The notes: generated by a model not told the origin, from the sequence alone. A stretch of 23,396 nt of DNA from an uncultured Eubacteriaceae bacterium (GCA_937880125.1 CALFLU010000049.1:1-23396), one strand, 5' to 3'; positions 7,069-14,574 are shown, counted from the first letter of the stretch. Made by a program: numbers and translations.

Positions 7069-8599
7069 CCTCAAACAAAAGGTGCTGTTGATGATTTTGG
7101 ACGGCTTTGCACTGTCTTCTGAGGTGGAAGGCAATGCAGTTAAAGGCGCAAAAACGCCAAATTTGACGCATATATTTGAAACCTATCCGCTGGTTGCCAT
7201 TAAGTCCAGCGGCGAAGATGTGGGTCTGCCCGCGGGGCAGATGGGCAACAGCGAAGTGGGGCACCTAAACATTGGCGCAGGCAGAATCGTCTACCAGGAT
7301 TTAACGCGCATTACCAAATCAATCGGTGACGGTACGTTTTTTCAAAATCCTGTGCTGTTGGGCGCTATGGACAATGTGCGCAAAAACCATTCAAATCTTC
7401 ATGTGATGGGGCTTTTGGGCGATGGGGGCGTGCACAGCCATATCGATCATTTGAAAGCATTGTTGAAAATGGCAAAAGACGATGGATTGGCGCAGGTCTA
7501 TATTCACTGCTTCACCGATGGCAGGGATACGCCGCCGCAAAGCGGACTGGGCTATATTCGTGCATTGCAGCAATATATAAATCAAATCGGCATAGGTAAA
7601 ATCGTTTCCGTATCGGGGCGCTATTATGCCATGGATCGAGACAAGCGCTACGAGCGTGTAAAAACAGCCTATGATGCAATGGTCACAGGGCTGGGCGAGG
7701 TGGAAGAAAGCGCCCAAATCGCTGTTGAAAAAGCCTACGGACGCAACCAAACCGATGAGTTTATTCCTCCGGTGTTAATTGGCACTAACGGAAAGCCCGC
7801 CGCCTTGATAGGCGAAAAGGATTCGGTAATCTTTTATAATTTCAGACCGGATCGTGCACGGGAATTGACCGACGCATTGGCAGAAAAAGACTTCAGTGCT
7901 TTTACGACAAAAGACTTGGGGCTTTATTTTGTGTGTATGACACAATATGACGCAAGTTTTCAAAACGTGCATGTGGCTTTTGCGCCGCAGGTACTTGCCA
8001 ACACACTGGGCGAAGTGCTCAGCAGGAACGGCGCCAAACAGCTGCGCATTGCCGAGACGGAAAAATATGCCCATGTCACGTATTTTTTCAACGGCGGTGT
8101 AGAGGCGACCAACGAGGGAGAAGACAGGATTTTGATTCCTTCGCCCAAGGTGGCCACCTATGACCTGCAGCCTGAGATGAGTGCGGTGAGCGTCACGGAA
8201 AGCCTTATTCAAAAAATCAAAGAAAAGAACTATGATTTTATCGCACTCAATTATGCCAATTGTGACATGGTTGGACACACGGGCGTATTTGAAGCCGCGG
8301 TGTGTGCGGTGGAGACGGTGGATCAGGCGGTGGGCAAAGTGGTGCCCGTTGCCATTGAAAACGGATATGATGTGCTCATTACATCGGATCACGGCAATGT
8401 GGAAAAAATGGTATGCAATATAGAGCATATCGCCTTTACCGCGCATACGGCTTGTGATGTGTTTTTGACGCTGATTACCCCTGAAAACAATTTGCGGCTC
8501 AAAAACGGACGATTGAGCGACATTGCACCGACCATATTGGAATTGATGAAAATACCTCAACCCGAAGAAATGACGGGAGAAAGTTTGATAATAAAATAA
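7058..8599 (+). CDS. gpmI: 2,3-bisphosphoglycerate-independent phosphoglycerate mutase
   Basis: This is the Mn-dependent, alkaline-phosphatase-superfamily mutase that converts 3- to 2-phosphoglycerate without a cofactor. From the ATG at 7058 it has 513 residues, the normal size. Visible metal and active-site motifs are Asp15 in LMILDGF, the phosphorylated Ser65 in GQMGNSEVGHLNIGAGR, the RGRDTPP-like DGRDTPP segment, NYANCDMVGHTG and TSDHGNVEKM. The late metal His lies in FTAHTACDV. A frame extension to a TTG at 7040 exists, but the ATG has GGAG ten bases upstream and a typical N-terminus. It overlaps the end of tpiA by 11 bases, and eno follows after 13 bases. Confidence 0.95.
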   Translation: MKNSLKQKVLLMILDGFALSSEVEGNAVKGAKTPNLTHIFETYPLVAIKSSGEDVGLPAGQMGNSEVGHLNIGAGRIVYQDLTRITKSIGDGTFFQNPVLLGAMDNVRKNHSNLHVMGLLGDGGVHSHIDHLKALLKMAKDDGLAQVYIHCFTDGRDTPPQSGLGYIRALQQYINQIGIGKIVSVSGRYYAMDRDKRYERVKTAYDAMVTGLGEVEESAQIAVEKAYGRNQTDEFIPPVLIGTNGKPAALIGEKDSVIFYNFRPDRARELTDALAEKDFSAFTTKDLGLYFVCMTQYDASFQNVHVAFAPQVLANTLGEVLSRNGAKQLRIAETEKYAHVTYFFNGGVEATNEGEDRILIPSPKVATYDLQPEMSAVSVTESLIQKIKEKNYDFIALNYANCDMVGHTGVFEAAVCAVETVDQAVGKVVPVAIENGYDVLITSDHGNVEKMVCNIEHIAFTAHTACDVFLTLITPENNLRLKNGRLSDIAPTILELMKIPQPEEMTGESLIIK

Positions 8600-8612
8600 A
8601 CAGGAGGAACAT

Positions 8613-9902
8613 ATGACAACAATCTATGATATTTATGCAAGGGAGATATTGGATTCGAGGGGAAATCCCACCGTGGAAGCGGAAGTGGTGCTCGAATGCG
8701 GTGTTGTGGGCAGAGCGGCCGTACCCAGCGGCGCCTCGACGGGCGCATTTGAGGCGGTGGAGCTGCGCGACGGTGATAAAGGGCGTTATTTGGGCAAAGG
8801 CGTTGCCAATGCTGTGGCAAATGTCAATAATATCATTGCCGATGCATTGGTGGGCTATGACGCCACGGAACAAGTGATTTTGGACAATGTTATGTTGGCA
8901 TTGGACCAAACGGAAAACAAGGAGAAACTGGGTGCCAATGCCATTTTGGCAGTGTCGCTGGCAGCGGCAAAAGCGGCTGCTGAGGCGCTGGATATTCCTT
9001 TGTATCAATATTTGGGCGGCGTAAACGCAAAAACGCTTCCCGTGCCGATGATGAACATTTTAAACGGCGGGGAACACGCAGATAACAATGTGGATATTCA
9101 GGAATTTATGATTATGCCCGTGGGCGCAGCCAGCTTTAAAGAAGCTTTGCGTATCTGTGCGGAAATTTATCACCACTTGAAAAAAGTATTGCAGCAGCAA
9201 GGTCTTTCCACATCAGTGGGCGACGAAGGGGGATTTGCGCCGGATTTAAAATCCAATGAAGAAGCGCTGAAAATCATTGAACAAGCGGTAAAAAGTGCGG
9301 GATACACCCCCGGAAAAGACATTTTGTTTGCACTGGATGTCGCTGCCACAGAGATGTATGACGAAGAAAAACAGACCTATTATTTGGCCGGTGAAGACAA
9401 GGTGCTCACAAGTGCGCAAATGGTTGAGTATTATGCAGAGCTCATCGAAAAATATCCCATCATTTCCATTGAAGACGGCCTGGCAGAAGAAGACTGGGAC
9501 GGCTGGAAAATGATGACCGAAAAATTGGGCGGCAAAATTCAAATTGTTGGAGACGACTTGTTTGTAACCAACACAAAGCGTCTCAAAAAAGGAATCGAGA
9601 CAAAAACAGCCAACTCCGTATTGGTAAAACTCAATCAAATCGGCTCGCTGAGCGAAACGATGGATACGATTCAAATGGCGGCTCGCGCAGGCTATACCGC
9701 AGTGATCTCGCACAGAAGCGGCGAGACGGAAGATGCGACAATAGCGGATTTGGTGGTTGCCGTAAACGCGGGGCAAATCAAAACAGGTGCACCTTGCCGA
9801 ACAGACAGAGTGGCAAAATATAACCAGCTGCTTCGCATTGAAGATATGTTGGGTGATGCCGCTCGCTATGCAGGAATGGATGCTTTTTATAATTTAAAAT
9901 AA
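8613..9902 (+). CDS. eno: Enolase
   Basis: Enolase dehydrates 2-phosphoglycerate to phosphoenolpyruvate, using Mg. The 429-residue length is standard. Visible signatures are the N-terminal AREILDSRGNPTVE, the PSGASTG loop, NILNGGEHADNNVDIQEFMI, the metal and catalytic segments SIEDGLAEEDWDGW and GDDLFVTN, VLVKLNQIGS with the catalytic Lys, and SHRSGETED. CAGGAGGA lies 6 bases before the ATG. It is the last gene of the glycolytic series. I see no clear intrinsic terminator after it, so some read-through into the next gene is possible, although that gene has its own strong promoter. Confidence 0.97.
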   Translation: MTTIYDIYAREILDSRGNPTVEAEVVLECGVVGRAAVPSGASTGAFEAVELRDGDKGRYLGKGVANAVANVNNIIADALVGYDATEQVILDNVMLALDQTENKEKLGANAILAVSLAAAKAAAEALDIPLYQYLGGVNAKTLPVPMMNILNGGEHADNNVDIQEFMIMPVGAASFKEALRICAEIYHHLKKVLQQQGLSTSVGDEGGFAPDLKSNEEALKIIEQAVKSAGYTPGKDILFALDVAATEMYDEEKQTYYLAGEDKVLTSAQMVEYYAELIEKYPIISIEDGLAEEDWDGWKMMTEKLGGKIQIVGDDLFVTNTKRLKKGIETKTANSVLVKLNQIGSLSETMDTIQMAARAGYTAVISHRSGETEDATIADLVVAVNAGQIKTGAPCRTDRVAKYNQLLRIEDMLGDAARYAGMDAFYNLK

Positions 9903-9928
9903 TTGCATAAAAAATGACGGGACCTGCC

Positions 9929-9956
9929 TTGCCATTTCAGTTGAATATGGTATAAT
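9929..9956 (+). promoter_or_regulatory. Promoter of first D-2-hydroxyacid dehydrogenase gene
   Basis: TTGCCA (9929-9934) and a perfect TATAAT (9951-9956) are spaced by 16 bp, with an extended -10 TGG (9948-9950). A second TATAAT-like hexamer follows at once. The leader holds a weak 5-bp inverted repeat GTTTG/CAAAC (9970-9988). Confidence 0.8.
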
Positions 9957-10007
9957 AGTATAATAAATGGTTTGGTAAAAAATCAAACAGAAAGAGAGAG
10001 GAAAATT

Positions 10008-11006
10008 ATGTCAAAATTGAAAGTTGTTGTAACCACAAACTTCGTAGATGATGAATTTATGAAAGTTGCAAACGAAGTATTGGGAGACATTGCAGATGTT
10101 GTTCTGGATCCGGGCGCAACAGAAGATGAACTCATCGAAAAATGCAAAGATGCCGATGCTGCATTGGCAATTTACGACCCCTTTACAGACAAAGTATTCG
10201 CGGCGTTGCCGAAACTCAAACTCGTATCTGTTATTTCGATCGGCTTTAACTTTATCGATGCAGAAGCAGCGAAAAAATACGGTATTGCAGTGTGCAATAA
10301 CCCGACATACTGCGTAAACGAAGTGGCCGACCACACAGCAGCATTGATGCTGGCGTTGAACAGAAGACTGCTCAATTACAACACAGCAATCAAAGTAAAC
10401 CACGTATGGAGTGCAACGGCGGAAAAAGGCAACATCAAACGCATGAACACCCAAACGGTAGGCTTGGTTGGATTTGGAAACATAGCGCGAAGAGTTGCAG
10501 CGCGTATGCAAGCATGCGGCTGTAAAGTTATTGCCTATGACCCCTATATCAAACAAGAATTTGCAGATCAATTCAATGTACAATTGGTAACGTTGGACGA
10601 AATATACGAACAATCGGACATGATTTCACTGCATGCATTGTTGAACAAAGAAACGGAAAAATTAATCAATAAAGAAGCCTTTGAAAAGATGGCAGCAAAG
10701 AAACCGTATTTGGTAAACTGCGGCAGAGGCGGCTTAATTGATGAAGATGCACTGCTTGACGCACTGCAGACAGGCAAACTCATGGGCGCAGGCCTGGACG
10801 TGTTTGTATCGGAAAATCCGGATCTGGCAGCTTCGCCTTTCACAAAGTTGGGTGATAATCTTATTATCACACCTCATGCGGCGTTCTTCTCGGATCACGC
10901 CTCCTATGAACAAAAATTGTTTGCTTGCCAAAACCTGAGAAACTTCTTCACAGGCAACGGCGACAAAGTGCCCGTAGTAAACGGCATTCGCACACCGCGC
11001 GAATAA
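10008..11006 (+). CDS. D-2-hydroxyacid dehydrogenase family protein, copy 1
   Basis: This is an NAD-dependent D-isomer 2-hydroxyacid dehydrogenase (CtBP/phosphoglycerate-dehydrogenase-like), which would interconvert a 2-oxoacid and its D-2-hydroxyacid. From the ATG at 10008 it has 332 residues. The NAD-binding motif is GFGNIAR (155-161, with Ala in place of the third Gly), and the catalytic triad is Arg240 (NCGRGG), Glu269 and His290 (TPHAAF). The substrate is not readable from sequence; hydroxypyruvate, pyruvate or branched 2-oxoacids are all possible. The frame extends to a TTG at 9972, but GAGAGAGGA just before 10008 fixes the ATG. Residues 87-266 are encoded by DNA almost identical to copy 2, whereas both ends have diverged. 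It is a single-gene unit with its own promoter and terminator. Confidence 0.9.
   Translation: MSKLKVVVTTNFVDDEFMKVANEVLGDIADVVLDPGATEDELIEKCKDADAALAIYDPFTDKVFAALPKLKLVSVISIGFNFIDAEAAKKYGIAVCNNPTYCVNEVADHTAALMLALNRRLLNYNTAIKVNHVWSATAEKGNIKRMNTQTVGLVGFGNIARRVAARMQACGCKVIAYDPYIKQEFADQFNVQLVTLDEIYEQSDMISLHALLNKETEKLINKEAFEKMAAKKPYLVNCGRGGLIDEDALLDALQTGKLMGAGLDVFVSENPDLAASPFTKLGDNLIITPHAAFFSDHASYEQKLFACQNLRNFFTGNGDKVPVVNGIRTPRE
10266..10805 (+). repeat. 540-bp direct repeat, unit A (inside dehydrogenase copy 1)
   Basis: This stretch matches 11471-12010 with an offset of 1205 bp. By eye 10266-10747 (482 bp) is identical. There is then one mismatch at 10748 (T against A, Asp against Glu), 45 identical bases, one silent mismatch at 10794, and 11 more identical bases. 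On both sides the two genes differ abundantly, including at silent sites. The block covers mainly the NAD-binding domain. Confidence 0.97.
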
Positions 11007-11030
11007 TATTTTTTACCAAACATGAACTTA

Positions 11031-11065
11031 CAAGAAAGGGCAAGTATTTGCCCTTTCTTGCTTTT
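11031..11065 (+). terminator. Intrinsic terminator after dehydrogenase copy 1
   Basis: A perfect 13-bp stem, CAAGAAAGGGCAA (11031-11043) and TTGCCCTTTCTTG (11048-11060), with loop GTAT, followed by CTTTTC. It lies 24 bp after the stop codon and separates copy 1 from copy 2. Confidence 0.9.
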
Positions 11066-11140
11066 CGGCGAAAACGGTGCAGTTATCTGCAAAAAAAAAG
11101 AAAAATTATGCGAAAAACAGCCGATAAGGTTTTTTGTGAC

Positions 11141-11169
11141 TTGTAAGAAAAAGCGCCTTCATTTATAAT
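11141..11169 (+). promoter_or_regulatory. Promoter of second D-2-hydroxyacid dehydrogenase gene
   Basis: TTGTAA (11141-11146) and TATAAT (11164-11169) are spaced by 17 bp. A second possible -10, TATACT (11175-11180), has no matching -35. The sequence is unrelated to the copy 1 promoter, so the paralogues are likely controlled separately. Confidence 0.75.
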
Positions 11170-11218
11170 AAGGGTATACTAAATAGACCGCAAAAAAATG
11201 AAAGGGGAGTGATAAACG

Positions 11219-12211
11219 ATGTATAAAGTAATTGTTACAACAGAGTACGCAGACGATCAATTGATGAACTTGGCAAAAGAGATGCTGGCGGGCAAAGCCG
11301 AAGTGGAGCTGATTGCCTGTCCGACAGAAGAGGATCTGATTGAAAAATGCCAGGACGCAGATGCCACATTGAGCGGCTATGAGCTGTTTACCGATAAAGT
11401 GTTTGCGGCGCTGCCCAAACTGAAGCTTGTTTCGATTTTGTCTATCGGCTACAACTTTGCCGATGTGGATGCAGCGAAAAAATACGGTATTGCAGTGTGC
11501 AATAACCCGACATACTGCGTAAACGAAGTGGCCGACCACACAGCAGCATTGATGCTGGCGTTGAACAGAAGACTGCTCAATTACAACACAGCAATCAAAG
11601 TAAACCACGTATGGAGTGCAACGGCGGAAAAAGGCAACATCAAACGCATGAACACCCAAACGGTAGGCTTGGTTGGATTTGGAAACATAGCGCGAAGAGT
11701 TGCAGCGCGTATGCAAGCATGCGGCTGTAAAGTTATTGCCTATGACCCCTATATCAAACAAGAATTTGCAGATCAATTCAATGTACAATTGGTAACGTTG
11801 GACGAAATATACGAACAATCGGACATGATTTCACTGCATGCATTGTTGAACAAAGAAACGGAAAAATTAATCAATAAAGAAGCCTTTGAAAAGATGGCAG
11901 CAAAGAAACCGTATTTGGTAAACTGCGGCAGAGGCGGCTTAATTGATGAAGAAGCACTGCTTGACGCACTGCAGACAGGCAAACTCATGGGCGCAGGCTT
12001 GGACGTGTTTACGACGGAATATCCGGACTTAACCACGTGCCCGTTTGTAAAATTGGGGGACAATGTGATTATTACACCCCATGCGGCGTTCTTCTCGGAT
12101 CACGCTTCCTATGAACAAAAGGTATTGGCTGTGCAGCATATCATTGATTTCTTTGAAAACAACGGCGACAAAGTGCCCGTGCTCAACGGCATTCGCACAC
12201 CGCGCGCATAG
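11219..12211 (+). CDS. D-2-hydroxyacid dehydrogenase family protein, copy 2
   Basis: This 330-residue paralogue of the preceding gene has the same NAD motif (GFGNIAR) and the Arg, Glu and His catalytic positions. Residues 85-264 are identical to copy 1 except for one Asp/Glu change. The N-terminal 84 residues differ at roughly 40 percent of positions by eye (YKVIVTTEYADDQ against LKVVVTTNFVDDE), and the C-terminal segment is also distinct, so the substrate-facing parts may differ while the coenzyme domain has been homogenised. AAAGGGGAGTG lies 8 bases before the ATG. No terminator is seen before the CoA-transferase gene 69 bp downstream, so the two are probably cotranscribed. A role in redox balance or acid fermentation is likely but not proven. 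Confidence 0.9.
   Translation: MYKVIVTTEYADDQLMNLAKEMLAGKAEVELIACPTEEDLIEKCQDADATLSGYELFTDKVFAALPKLKLVSILSIGYNFADVDAAKKYGIAVCNNPTYCVNEVADHTAALMLALNRRLLNYNTAIKVNHVWSATAEKGNIKRMNTQTVGLVGFGNIARRVAARMQACGCKVIAYDPYIKQEFADQFNVQLVTLDEIYEQSDMISLHALLNKETEKLINKEAFEKMAAKKPYLVNCGRGGLIDEEALLDALQTGKLMGAGLDVFTTEYPDLTTCPFVKLGDNVIITPHAAFFSDHASYEQKVLAVQHIIDFFENNGDKVPVLNGIRTPRA
11471..12010 (+). repeat. 540-bp direct repeat, unit B (inside dehydrogenase copy 2)
   Basis: Partner of 10266-10805, with only two mismatches by eye. Downstream a further 41-bp patch around the catalytic His codon has one mismatch, and the last part of the genes shares exact patches of about 20 bp. These may be older conversion tracts. 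Confidence 0.97.
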
Positions 12212-12232
12212 TGTTTTAGATGACAAAACAAT

Positions 12233-12261
12233 AAGACGGCACATCTGCAGCTGTCTATAAT
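12233..12261 (+). promoter_or_regulatory. Weak possible promoter before the CoA-transferase gene
   Basis: TATAAT (12256-12261) is a perfect -10, but the -35 at 17 bp (AAGACG) matches only 3 of 6 positions. Expression by read-through from dehydrogenase copy 2 seems as likely. Confidence 0.3.
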
Positions 12262-12280
12262 AAAACTATAGAGGTGAAAA

Positions 12281-13588
12281 ATGAGTTTTAAACAAGAGTA
12301 TGAAAGCAAGAAAATGACGTTTCAAGAAGCCGTTAAGTTGGTAAAAGACGGCGACAGAGTTTTTATCGGCGGCGGCGGATCTCTTTCGATTCCCTTGGCT
12401 GAAGCATTGTACGGACGAAAAGATGAGCTGAATGAAGTCTACATTTTAAGCTCCCTCGTCAACACAAATTTGAGCCTATATGGCATGGATTGCGAAGGCA
12501 AATTCCATATCACATCCACCTTCATGGGCGGCACGGACAGAGCAGCCATGAAACAAGGCAGAACCATTGACAATATGTCTTATCAGCTGCGAAACAACTT
12601 GTTTGTGGTCAGAGATGTATTTGGCACCAATGTATGCTTTATCCTTGCAAGACCCATGGACGAAGAAGGATACTTCAACTTGAGTCTGTCTCCAAGTGAT
12701 TTTGATTCGCTGGTACACGTTGCCGATACGGTTATTGTGCATGTCAACGATCAACTTCCGCATATTTGCACAGACGAAAACAAAATTCATATTTCAAAAG
12801 TACACGCGGTTTGCGAAGAGAGCGGACCGCCCACGACACTGCCCTCGGGTGAGCCCTCAGAGCTTGATAAGCAAGTGGCATCGCACATTGTTGAGCGCAT
12901 TCCCAATGGCGCATGTTTGCAAATCGGCATCGGCGGCATTGCCAATGCGGTGGGCTTTAGCTTAATCAACCACAAAGATTTGGGAATTTATACGGAGATG
13001 TACACGGAAAGCATGTATTATCTGCAAAAAAACGGTGCGGTTAACAACAGCAAAAAACCCATCCATACAGGCAAATCCGTTTTGGGCTTTGCCCTTGGCA
13101 GCCAGGATATGTATGATTATATCCATGAAAATCCGGAAGTTTTCTCCATGCCGCTTGGATACACGAACGATCCCTATCTCGTTGCAAAGCATGATAATTT
13201 CGTTTCCGTAAATGCCTGCCTGAGCATAGATATCACCGGACAGGTGGCATCGGAAGCACTCGGCAAGACACAATTTTCAGGCACCGGCGGACAGGTAGAC
13301 TTTGTGCGCGGCGCGCAAATGTCTAAGGGTGGACAATCTTTTATCGCCACGCATTCGGTCAACGTGAAAAAAGACGGAACGAGAAATTCTAAAATCGTCA
13401 TGAGCCATCCCGAAGGCGGCATCATCACCACAGGCAGAACCGACGTACAATATATTGTTACGGAATACGGTATTGCGGACTTGCAAAACAAATCCAGAAT
13501 GCAAAGAGCCAAAGCGCTTATCGCCATTGCACATCCGGATTTCAGAGATGAATTGACGCATCAGGCAAAAAAAGACGGATATCTCTAA
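12281..13588 (+). CDS. Acetyl-CoA hydrolase/transferase-family CoA-transferase
   Basis: This is a 435-residue CoA-transferase of the family that includes butyryl-CoA:acetate, 4-hydroxybutyrate and succinyl-CoA:acetate CoA-transferases. They move CoA between carboxylic acids through a glutamyl-CoA intermediate. The expected layout is seen: an N-terminal GDRVFIGGGGSLSIPLAEAL segment, a middle QIGIGGIANAV, the catalytic Glu239 in LGIYTEM, and the C-terminal SGTGGQVDFVRGAQMSKGGQSFIA loop and EYGIADLQNKS. In many homologues the Tyr before the catalytic Thr-Glu is His. The start is supported by AGAGGTG before the ATG. It follows a hydroxyacid dehydrogenase gene, which suggests the acid partner could be a hydroxyacid or its product; the substrate pair cannot be fixed from the sequence. 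It ends at a strong terminator. Confidence 0.87.
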   Translation: MSFKQEYESKKMTFQEAVKLVKDGDRVFIGGGGSLSIPLAEALYGRKDELNEVYILSSLVNTNLSLYGMDCEGKFHITSTFMGGTDRAAMKQGRTIDNMSYQLRNNLFVVRDVFGTNVCFILARPMDEEGYFNLSLSPSDFDSLVHVADTVIVHVNDQLPHICTDENKIHISKVHAVCEESGPPTTLPSGEPSELDKQVASHIVERIPNGACLQIGIGGIANAVGFSLINHKDLGIYTEMYTESMYYLQKNGAVNNSKKPIHTGKSVLGFALGSQDMYDYIHENPEVFSMPLGYTNDPYLVAKHDNFVSVNACLSIDITGQVASEALGKTQFSGTGGQVDFVRGAQMSKGGQSFIATHSVNVKKDGTRNSKIVMSHPEGGIITTGRTDVQYIVTEYGIADLQNKSRMQRAKALIAIAHPDFRDELTHQAKKDGYL

Positions 13589-13599
13589 ACAAAAAAACG

Positions 13600-13631
13600 A
13601 AAAGGCATGCAAAAGACGGCATGCCTTTTTT
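13600..13631 (+). terminator. Intrinsic terminator after the CoA-transferase gene
   Basis: An 11-bp stem, AAAAGGCATGC (13600-13610) and GCATGCCTTTT (13619-13629), with an 8-base loop and a T6 run. It lies 12 bp after the stop codon and is a classic rho-independent terminator. Confidence 0.93.
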
Positions 13632-13659
13632 ATTGTCTCAAATTTAATAAACAAAAACC

Positions 13660-13689
13660 TTGCGCTTGGCTTGCTTAATATAGTATAAT
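13660..13689 (+). promoter_or_regulatory. Promoter of the small-protein cluster
   Basis: TTGCGC (13660-13665) and TATAAT (13684-13689) are spaced by 18 bp, 31 bp before the 59-codon gene. Confidence 0.7.
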
Positions 13690-13720
13690 AGAGCAACGTT
13701 AACGAAAAGGGGGTGGAGCA

Positions 13721-13900
13721 ATGGACGCAACAACATTGATTTCTGCAAAAAAAGAATTGAGAAAGCTCCAGAAGACTCTGGGTGCTGAACTGGCAAAGGG
13801 AAAGTACAAAGACACACAAAAAATCATAGAACTGAAGAATGATATCCGAGCTAAAAAAATCAAAATCGGCGACATCACACGAGAGATGATAGCCCAATAA
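13721..13900 (+). CDS. Small charged helical protein, 59 residues, unknown function
   Basis: I do not recognise this gene. It begins ATG at 13721 and ends TAA at 13898-13900, encoding MDATTLISAKKELRKLQKTL and so on to REMIAQ. The product is rich in Lys, Glu, Ile and Leu with no Cys, Trp or Pro, and most of it looks helical, with amphipathic spacing (KKELRKLQKTLGAEL, KIIELKNDIRAKKIKIG). There is no signal peptide or membrane segment. Support for it being real: a promoter 31 bp upstream, a strong AAAGGGGGTGGAG ribosome site 3-4 bases before the ATG, and a terminator 5 bp after the stop. It could be a small nucleic-acid-binding or regulatory protein, but that is a guess from composition. Confidence 0.8.
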   Translation: MDATTLISAKKELRKLQKTLGAELAKGKYKDTQKIIELKNDIRAKKIKIGDITREMIAQ

Positions 13901-13904
13901 AAGC

Positions 13905-13931
13905 AAAAAACAGGAGACATCCTGTTTTTTT
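13905..13931 (+). terminator. Intrinsic terminator after the 59-codon gene
   Basis: AAAAAACAGGA (13905-13915) and TCCTGTTTTTT (13920-13930) form an 11-bp stem with loop GACA and a T7 run. The next gene starts 21 bp later with no clear promoter of its own, so read-through past this terminator probably feeds it. Confidence 0.85.
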
Positions 13932-13952
13932 ATAGATTCAGAGGAGCAAGAT

Positions 13953-14267
13953 ATGGAAAAAGTATTCGGTATTTTGCTGTTGTGTATTTTTATTGCGGCG
14001 GTGGGTGTTTTTACGGTTATTTACTTTGTTTCGGTCAACGAAAATATCGAAAAAATGCTGAAGCGCAAAGGATATGGCGGGTATGAATATTACCGCAAAG
14101 CTATGGATGCCAAGGCGCTGCGGCGAGAAAAAGAACAGATGCGCCAGCTCAAAGAGCGCATTCGTCTGCCGGAAAAAACAAACTACACGCGTAAAATTGC
14201 AAAGCGACAGCAAAAACGCCAAGTGGATTCGTTTTATGAGCGTAATATAGACAGGCGAAAAAGGTAA
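13953..14267 (+). CDS. Hypothetical single-pass membrane protein, 104 residues
   Basis: I do not recognise this family. The product has one N-terminal transmembrane helix (about residues 5-27, GILLLCIFIAAVGVFTVIYFV) followed by a strongly basic cytosolic tail rich in Arg and Lys (YYRKAMDAKALRREKEQMRQLKERIR and onwards), probably helical. The single helix followed by positive charges predicts N-out/C-in topology. The start has AGAGGAG 7 bases before the ATG. It sits between a terminator and a DUF1232-like gene whose start is 4 bases after its stop, with AAGGT overlapping the end, so those two appear translationally coupled. A membrane-tethered nucleic-acid- or protein-binding role is conceivable but unsupported. 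Confidence 0.75.
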   Translation: MEKVFGILLLCIFIAAVGVFTVIYFVSVNENIEKMLKRKGYGGYEYYRKAMDAKALRREKEQMRQLKERIRLPEKTNYTRKIAKRQQKRQVDSFYERNIDRRKR

Positions 14268-14271
14268 TAAA

Positions 14272-14574
14272 ATGAAACTGTGGATCATGATTGGAAACCT
14301 TCGCTACGCAAAACAATTTTTGCGAGATAAGCAGGTTGCAAAATGACAAAAATTTCTTTTCGTTTTTGCAGTCATTTATATTCTTTCGCCCATTGATTTG
14401 ATCCCGGCACCCGTGCTGGGTTTTGCTGTTATTGACGATGCCGCCGTGTTTTTTTTGGTCATTTATTATCTTCGCCACAGTCTGAATCGCTACCGAAAAA
14501 AAGATGAGAACGGTAACATGTATGAAAATGCTGATTACAGCATATCCGACGACAAAGATGACCTTCCAAAATAG
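14272..14574 (+). pseudogene. DUF1232/YkvA-like membrane protein gene interrupted by an in-frame UGA
   Basis: A single frame from ATG at 14272 to TAG at 14572-14574 encodes 100 codons, broken once by TGA at 14344-14346 (codon 25). The first 24 residues end DKQVAK. After the TGA the frame continues QKFLFVFAVIYILSPIDLIP and then APVLGFAVIDDAAVFFLVIYYL, which carries the YxLSPIDLIP and (I/L)DD signature of the DUF1232 (YkvA-like) family. Homologues commonly have a Trp in the basic stretch just before this hydrophobic helix, so TGA probably stands where TGG once did. No good restart codon with a ribosome site follows the stop. It may be a recent nonsense allele, a sequencing error, or a UGA read-through gene (UGA followed by C). 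Function of the family is unknown. Confidence 0.75.

Noticed and set aside
7775..8560. Long open frame (261 codons) on the minus strand inside gpmI
   Set aside because: It is antisense to a well-supported enzyme gene, its translation is rich in His, Cys and Phe without family motifs, and no ribosome site is seen.
10011..10613. 200-codon minus-strand frame inside dehydrogenase copy 1, repeated inside copy 2
   Set aside because: It lies antisense to the conserved dehydrogenase genes; its recurrence simply reflects the 540-bp direct repeat.
11175..11180. TATACT as the main -10 for dehydrogenase copy 2
   Set aside because: No -35 is found at 16-18 bp, whereas TATAAT at 11164 pairs with TTGTAA at 17 bp.
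10266..12010. Insertion sequence or transposon explaining the direct repeat
   Set aside because: There is no transposase, no terminal inverted repeats, and the repeat lies in frame within two intact enzyme genes.
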